Positions 15,444 through 19,246 of a stretch of 19,246 bases of DNA are shown in pieces. This DNA is from Promicromonosporaceae bacterium (GTDB lineage: Bacteria > Actinomycetota > Actinomycetes > Actinomycetales > Cellulomonadaceae). Below the pieces are notes generated by a model. That model searched no databases, had not been told where the DNA came from, and worked only from the letters and a program-made list of their open reading frames with translations. Both the position numbers and the translations under genes were made by a program. The stretch covers positions 1 through 19,246 of the forward strand of contig WRIF01000002.1 in assembly GCA_009782865.1 (NCBI GenBank), written 5' to 3'. The stretch's first letter is position 1. Each line of letters begins with the position of its first letter.

Positions 15444-16514
15444 TCACCTCGGCGGGCGGTGCCCTGGCTGACACGTAGACCCAGGACCCGGCAAGCGGTT
15501 GTCCCGCAAGCAGCCGGCGCGCTCGGACAGCATGGCCGAACCTACGCCAGCCGGGGCATTCGTCTTCGAGTTGGCAGCCGCCCATTCGATCCGCTGCTCA
15601 CGCTGGGCCTTGCGGGTCAAGCCTGTCAGCGACCAGGCCCGCTTGCCGCGCGATTGAGAGACAACATGGGAGCGGGCGCCCCATTGGCGATGTGGACGGC
15701 GATGGCAGGGGCGTCCGTCGTCAGGACATCGTTCGCAGAGCAGGCGACGCCGAGCAGCAGCGGCCATTCGGCGGAAATGCTCGCGAGCCTCAGCCGCAAC
15801 AACAGTCGCGTCGTCGGCCACGTCCTTCACGATATAGCCGACGGACTTGGTCAGATACCAGACCGCCTTGGCGATGTTGCCGTCGGCGCGGATGGACTCG
15901 GCCCGCACCTGGCGCCCGAACCGGATCACGCGGCCATCGACCGTCGTTGCGGAGATAGCGCGAGCCAATTCCTCGATCACCACGGAGGACGGCATCTCCG
16001 AGGCGTCGATCCGAAGCAGCGCGTGAAGGTGCAGCAGGCCGCGTGACTGCCACTCGCGCACGACGACGTACCGCAGGGTCTCGTAGCGGCCGCGAAGCGA
16101 ACGCACCAGCGACCGGAACAGCACCCCGGAGCCGTAGTTCCAGCGGACGGCGCCCGCGTAGTCGTAGCCGTCCAGATCGATGGGAACGCCCAATAGGGAG
16201 GCATCGGAGGCACCGTGACAAACACCACACCCACACAAGAGAACGCGCCCACCGTCGACGGGCACTCGGTGAGTCCGTCCGAACGACGGAGCCGTCAACG
16301 TCAACATCAGAAACCGCGCATCGGGCGGGGCGTCGAAGATACCCGAGCGCATGATCGCCGACCAATCCTTGACCGCAAGATCAGAGCAGCCAGGACAGCG
16401 CGACTTGAGCCGCGAACCGCAGCGAACGTAATGTCCGTCGCCAACATCGAAGGGCCTGGAGCACTCGCGCGAAACGACGGCGCGGGCAGAGTCGAGAACA
16501 AGATCGGAGGACAT
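15444..16514 (-). CDS. HUH-type replication initiator protein, RepSA-like
   Basis: The 356-aa protein has cysteines spaced like a zinc finger at the start (CSRPFD, RCGSRLKSRCPGC), a FLMLTLTAP strand (HUH motif 1), GLLHLHALL with the metal-binding HxH (H162, H164), and YLTKSVGY with tyrosines Y220 and Y227 as candidate nucleophiles. Initiators of this type in AICEs nick one strand and start rolling-circle replication of the excised circle. ATG at 16514 is used; GTG at 16526 in the same frame is equally possible and neither has a clear ribosome site. It reads away from the attachment site at 16621-16664. In the excised circle of the left element it would lie just downstream of the first integrase, across the joined attachment site. 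Confidence 0.85.
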   Translation of the reverse strand: MSSDLVLDSARAVVSRECSRPFDVGDGHYVRCGSRLKSRCPGCSDLAVKDWSAIMRSGIFDAPPDARFLMLTLTAPSFGRTHRVPVDGGRVLLCGCGVCHGASDASLLGVPIDLDGYDYAGAVRWNYGSGVLFRSLVRSLRGRYETLRYVVVREWQSRGLLHLHALLRIDASEMPSSVVIEELARAISATTVDGRVIRFGRQVRAESIRADGNIAKAVWYLTKSVGYIVKDVADDATVVAAEAREHFRRMAAAARRRLLCERCPDDGRPCHRRPHRQWGARSHVVSQSRGKRAWSLTGLTRKAQREQRIEWAAANSKTNAPAGVGSAMLSERAGCLRDNRLPGPGSTCQPGHRPPR

Positions 16515-16586
16515 GAAACCGGGCACCCGAGAGGCAACCAGAACCGCTCAATCCCTGCACTCAGGGCAACCAGAGCATCACCAAAC

Positions 16587-16616
16587 CGGCTGGTCAGCGC
16601 GAAAAACGGCTTGTCA
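16587..16616 (+). repeat. Two direct repeats beside the attachment site, possible arm-type sites
   Basis: CGGCTGGTCA (16587-16596) and CGGCTTGTCA (16607-16616) match at nine of ten bases and start 20 bases apart, about two helical turns. They sit next to the tRNA-derived core, where integrase or excisionase arm sites are expected. A second direct repeat, GCAACCAGA, occurs at about 16534 and 16566. Confidence 0.4.
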
Positions 16617-16620
16617 AGAG

Positions 16621-16664
16621 TACTCGTAATGAATAGGTCGCGGGTTCGATTCCCGCGGACGGCT
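16621..16664 (+). other. Attachment site: 3' part of a tRNA-Thr(CGT) gene
   Basis: The sequence holds an anticodon loop CTCGTAA (16623-16629; anticodon CGT), a variable region, a perfect T-arm (GCGGG, TTCGATT, CCCGC at 16640-16656), a seven-base acceptor strand GGACGGC and discriminator T. No D-arm or 5' acceptor strand precedes it, so it is a tRNA fragment and not a gene. AICE integrases recombine in tRNA 3' halves from the anticodon loop onwards, and leave such a fragment at one end. It lies about 50 bases from the stop of the intact integrase. Confidence 0.75.
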
Positions 16665-16671
16665 CCGCTCA

Positions 16672-16704
16672 AAAGGCCCGGAATTTCAACGATTTCGGGC
16701 CTTT
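16672..16704. terminator. Bidirectional terminator between attachment site and second integrase
   Basis: AAAGGCCCG (16672-16680) pairs perfectly with CGGGCCTTT (16696-16704); the inner GAA and TTT extend the stem. A/T tracts on both flanks suit termination on either strand. It would end integrase transcription before the attachment site and serve as the tRNA terminator on the other strand. Confidence 0.75.
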
Positions 16705-16713
16705 GGCACATAG

Positions 16714-17832
16714 TCAGGCATCCTCCTTTTCTTCGATTGTGTACCCGTTGTGTACCTCGTCATTCGGACCTGATTCGACCTTTTCGGCCTCTTGCGCGAG
16801 CCGGTCGGCGCGGGTCTTGTTGAGCAGCGCAACGGCAGCGGCGTCGGCGGCGATGCCAAGCCAGTTGGTGTACCGGCTCAATGTGGACAGGTCGCGGTGC
16901 CCGCTCCATGATTTCGCCGTGGGCATGTCGATGCCTTCGGACAGCCAGAGGGTGATCGCGGTGTGTCGCAGTTCGTGGAACGTGCGCCCGCCTGCCGTGT
17001 TCGCCCAGTCGAGTTTGCGGGACACGGTGGCCACGGTCCGATACGGCGCAATCCATTTGTACCCCATTCGGGACTTCACCCACGGGATCACATGATCGGG
17101 CAGCGGCACGCGGCGGGTCTTGCCGCTCTTGGTGCCCTTCATTGGGGCGCCTTCGGGTTGCGCGCGGCTGACGATGACGGCGGGGTGATCGCCCCACTGA
17201 ATGTCAGCAGGGGTCAGGATTCGCCATTCCTCGCCGCGCAGGCCCGTGGCCACGATGAACTCGACCAGCCCCGCCGCGTCCTCATTGAGGGCGCGCCAGT
17301 GCGCGATCCGTTCCTCAATCTCGGTGCGAGTGAACGGGTTGATCTCCTTAGCGGGCGTTGCCGACTTGGGCACCGCCACCCCAACGACGGGGTTGTCTCG
17401 GATCAACCCGTGGGTGACACACCAGCCGACGAAGGCCCGCAACGTGGCGCGGAACCGGGTCAGCGATGAGCGCGCGTAACCCTTCCGGGCGAGCGTGGCC
17501 AGCAGGTCGGACACCTGACCCTTAGTCACCTGATCCACCTGCAATCGGCGCATCGACTTGGGCACCCAGGCCAACGAGTTACGGTCAGCCTGAACCGTCT
17601 TGAAAGCAACCGTGGCCGTACGGTGCTCAACCCATTTCGGCAACTGATCACCGACGAGCACCCGCCCGGCCTTGAGGTCGTGACCACCCGAGAGTTTCGC
17701 AAGCTGGTCACGACCCCAGGCTTGGCCCTCGGTCTTGGTGTCCGTCACTCGACTCACTACGTGGACCGAATGCTGCCGGATGCGGGTGTTCCAGCGGCCC
17801 GAGGGCAACTTGTGCGTGATGGCGCTAGCCAT
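16714..17832 (-). CDS. Tyrosine site-specific integrase of the second element
   Basis: The 372-aa protein is complete. It has an arm-binding N terminus (about 1-55), a SAM-like core-binding domain (about 65-150), and a catalytic domain with R199 in ATGLR, lysine near 235, HELRH with H286 and R289, GHRD with H312, and tyrosine Y321 in SRYTNW. These are all the residues needed for phage-integrase-type recombination. It is colinear with the first integrase through residue ~248 and shows what that copy has lost. The tRNA-Thr fragment next to it is its probable target. ATG at 17832 overlaps the end of the excisionase gene by eight bases. A seven-pair hairpin stands immediately before this start and may limit its translation. 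Confidence 0.93.
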   Translation of the reverse strand: MASAITHKLPSGRWNTRIRQHSVHVVSRVTDTKTEGQAWGRDQLAKLSGGHDLKAGRVLVGDQLPKWVEHRTATVAFKTVQADRNSLAWVPKSMRRLQVDQVTKGQVSDLLATLARKGYARSSLTRFRATLRAFVGWCVTHGLIRDNPVVGVAVPKSATPAKEINPFTRTEIEERIAHWRALNEDAAGLVEFIVATGLRGEEWRILTPADIQWGDHPAVIVSRAQPEGAPMKGTKSGKTRRVPLPDHVIPWVKSRMGYKWIAPYRTVATVSRKLDWANTAGGRTFHELRHTAITLWLSEGIDMPTAKSWSGHRDLSTLSRYTNWLGIAADAAAVALLNKTRADRLAQEAEKVESGPNDEVHNGYTIEEKEDA

Positions 17833-18022
17833 TGGCGGGCAATCCCGCCAGGCGTTCAACCAGCGCACGCGGGTAGCGGCGGGTCGTCGGGGTCACATAG
17901 ACCGGCTCGACCGGAGACTTCCCCGCAGCAGCGAGGCGACACAAGGTAGAGCGCGTGACCCCTAGCACGTCGGCAATCTCGCGCTCGGTCAGGAACAGCC
18001 GGTTCTCAGCGATGATAGTCAT
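17825..18022 (-). CDS. Excisionase of the second element
   Basis: A 65-aa helix-turn-helix excisionase (FLTEREIADVLGVTRSTLCR, then KSPVEPVYVTPTTRRYP) closely similar to that of the first element, from which it differs mainly at both ends. ATG at 18022 follows AAGGAGG at nine-base spacing, a very strong ribosome site. The start lies inside the old end of the broken ftsK, and the end overlaps the integrase start, so the former operon order ftsK-xis-int is kept. It should bind near the attachment site and favour excision. The frame stays open upstream to 18277, but that part matches the decayed ftsK in another frame. Confidence 0.9.
   Translation of the reverse strand: MTIIAENRLFLTEREIADVLGVTRSTLCRLAAAGKSPVEPVYVTPTTRRYPRALVERLAGLPANG
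17833..17850 (-). promoter_or_regulatory. Hairpin immediately before the integrase start codon
   Basis: TGGCGGG and CCCGCCA form a perfect seven-pair stem with a four-base loop, ending exactly at the base before ATG of the second integrase. Any ribosome site would be inside the stem. It could make integrase translation depend on ribosomes finishing the excisionase gene. This is inferred from position. Confidence 0.5.
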
Positions 18023-18804
18023 GGTTGGCAACCTCCTTGGTCGCGTTATCGAGCGCGAAGGCCCGGGGCTGGTAGTTGTTGCGGACGTAGGCCGCGTAGG
18101 TTGAGTAGGCCGACGCCTGGTGCGGCATTCATTAGCCGTCTGATGGTCTCGGGGTCGGCGACTTAGTTGAGCATCCGCACACCGTCGGCGTTGTCGAGCC
18201 GATGCGTGATGCGACGGGAGTATTGCGACCGGTCGGCACCGCCGATGATCGCAGCGTCGGGCCGTTGCAGAATGCACCAGACGAGCATCTGCACTTTGGC
18301 GCCCTCACGCAGCAGCCGACCGATGTACCCGAGCACGAGCGGCTTCAACCGGTCGGCTGGTTTCCGCGTGGCGTCGTACACATCGAACGCGGCCAGCAGA
18401 CCGGCATACTCCTCCAAGACGAGTAGCACTGTTGGCAGGCCGGGCGACGGGCGCAGTTTGTCCCGTCCGATCCTGCGCAGTTTCGCAATGCGCCAATCCA
18501 TCACGGCCAGCAGGTATGCCAGGAACTCTAGGAACGCCAGTAGCGTGGCCTCGGAGGTGCCCAGGAAGATGTGCGGGTTGCCGTCGGGTGCGGCGTCGGC
18601 GAATGGGCCAAGCAGCACCGACGACGGGTCACAACCGACCACCGCGATTGACTGATCGCGCGCGACGCCCGCCAGTAGCGAGTAGCAGGTGCAGGACTTT
18701 CCAGAGCGGGTGGCGCCGACTGTGATGCAGTGCCCCCAGTGGGGGTCAATGGCGATCTTGCTGCCATCGACCCCCACCGCGAACGGAATCGTTCGATCCG
18801 TCAC
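18006..18804 (-). pseudogene. Broken FtsK/SpoIIIE-family transfer ATPase
   Basis: The first 213 codons are intact and match the first element's FtsK: Walker A GATRSGKS (30-37), LLVLEEYAGLL, CILQRPDA, RSQYSRRI. The frame then meets TAA right after RLDNADGVRMLN. Reading through that stop gives VADPETIRRLMNAAPGVG, which aligns with DAPTVEALTVAKPGVG of the intact copy. About 17 residues are then missing, and the family's C-terminal segment (here SAYSTYAAYVRNNYQ) continues in another frame up to the excisionase start. There are thus two lesions, a nonsense codon and a deletion with frameshift. The ATPase core might still be made, but without the C-terminal part. GTG at 18804 overlaps the upstream small gene by four bases (GTGA). 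Confidence 0.82.
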
Positions 18805-18911
18805 CGGTCGGCCTCAGCGTTGGTGCACGCGGGACACTTGCCCGCCCACTGGCTATACACGTCGTAGAACACGCGCCAACACTCGTAACAGGTGTAAAGG
18901 TCGTAACGCAT
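18801..18911 (-). CDS. 36-aa zinc-ribbon protein
   Basis: This very small gene encodes MRYDLYTCYECWRVFYDVY and a second knuckle CPAC, giving two CxxC pairs (C8/C11 and C26/C29) 14 residues apart, the pattern of a minimal zinc ribbon. Its TGA overlaps the GTG of ftsK by four bases, so it belongs to the transfer operon. No such gene stands between the membrane protein and ftsK in the first element. A DNA- or protein-binding accessory role is inferred. No strong ribosome site is visible before the ATG, so it may be translated by coupling to the gene upstream, which it overlaps by 59 bases. Confidence 0.6.
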   Translation of the reverse strand: MRYDLYTCYECWRVFYDVYSQWAGKCPACTNAEADR

Positions 18912-19246
18912 GACCGTCGCCGCCATACCACTTGCCTAACTCGTCCGAGCCACCCAGATGAACTGACTCGTCCAGGGGGTCGTACAGGTGGACGGTGACG
19001 CGGGCCGAGTCTCCGGACTCCACTTCTACCGTTGCCCGGGCCTTGCCTTCGAGCATCTTCTCAATAACTGCGCTGATCTTCGGTTCGGCAGCCTTGCACG
19101 TCTCGGCGGTCTTCCCGCCTTCGACGGGGGGATTGAGGTAGAAGGAGAACCCGACCGGGCAGGTCTCAAACGGCCCGACTTCGGCATGAACTCGGCGCCT
19201 TTGGGAGTCGGTATACGACAGGCCTGCGGCCTCGGACAGCTCGACC
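18853..19246 (-). CDS. Partial hypothetical protein of the second AICE core
   Basis: The frame enters from beyond the right edge and ends at 18853, so the N terminus is missing. A segment KISAVIEKMLEGKARATVEV, followed after a few residues by YDPLDES, resembles the C-terminal domain of the first element's membrane protein (IESHLRAAVVTVDKGKRAGT, then RDPLADS), and it holds the same place before ftsK. The last ~20 codons overlap the zinc-ribbon gene and use unusually A/T-ending codons (TTA, CGA), as expected where this frame is not the main coding frame. Any membrane span would lie outside the window. Confidence 0.6.
   Translation of the reverse strand, partial: VELSEAAGLSYTDSQRRRVHAEVGPFETCPVGFSFYLNPPVEGGKTAETCKAAEPKISAVIEKMLEGKARATVEVESGDSARVTVHLYDPLDESVHLGGSDELGKWYGGDGHALRPLHLLRVLARVLRRV

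Noticed and set aside
15426..16046. A 206-aa plus-strand frame opposite the replication gene
   Set aside because: It is a shadow of the HUH initiator gene, with no motif and no ribosome site.
16560..16670. A complete tRNA-Thr gene
   Set aside because: Only the anticodon loop to the 3' end is recognisable. Upstream there is no D-arm or matching 5' acceptor strand, and the anticodon stem does not pair well.
1..19246. CRISPR array or insertion sequence
   Set aside because: No regularly spaced repeats and no transposase-like gene with terminal inverted repeats are seen in the window.

Overview
This window comes from a high-GC actinobacterium. Third codon positions are strongly G/C, several starts are GTG, one promoter looks leaderless, and the mobile genes are of the actinomycete integrative and conjugative element (AICE, pSAM2-like) kind. 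The sequence alone does not give the genus.

Layout. (1) Bases 1-2890, minus strand: one AICE core. Its order of transcription is a 114-aa hypothetical protein, a two-span membrane protein, an FtsK/SpoIIIE-type transfer ATPase, a small excisionase, and a tyrosine integrase that has lost most of its catalytic domain by an in-frame deletion. A perfect 27-bp palindrome (2947-2973) lies in the divergent gap. (2) Bases 3059-3976, plus strand: an XRE-type regulator with a leaderless-looking GTG start. (3) Bases 4026-13243, plus strand: a tightly coupled operon. It encodes a 1333-aa N6-adenine methyltransferase, a TIGR02391/Ymh-like protein with a HEPN-type Rx4H motif, a 1147-aa protein joining a phospholipase-D-like domain to an SNF2-type helicase, an unrecognised 242-aa protein, and a small acidic zinc-ribbon protein. 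(4) Bases 13357-14926: a DUF3644-like protein with its own Rx4H motif, overlapped by a DUF3800-like gene. (5) Bases 14927-15443: non-coding, with two strong hairpins. (6) Bases 15444-16514, minus strand: an HUH-type replication initiator. (7) Bases 16621-16664: the 3' part of a tRNA-Thr(CGT) gene, which is an attachment site, followed by a terminator. (8) Bases 16714-19246, minus strand: a second AICE core related to the first, with intact integrase and excisionase, a broken ftsK, a 36-aa zinc-ribbon gene, and a hypothetical gene that runs off the window.

Interpretation. The window looks like an AICE carrying a defence cargo, abutting a second, related AICE at a shared tRNA-derived attachment site. 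The two cores are decayed in complementary ways: the first has a good ftsK and a disabled integrase, the second has a good integrase/excisionase and a dead ftsK. The cargo is the most interesting part. A modification methylase is coupled to a PLD-helicase and a probable HEPN ribonuclease, with a second HEPN-like protein and a DUF3800 protein downstream. It resembles a DISARM-like or type-IIG-like restriction system joined to RNA-cleaving abortive-infection effectors, but no drmA, drmB or brx genes are present. Function is inferred from domains and layout only.
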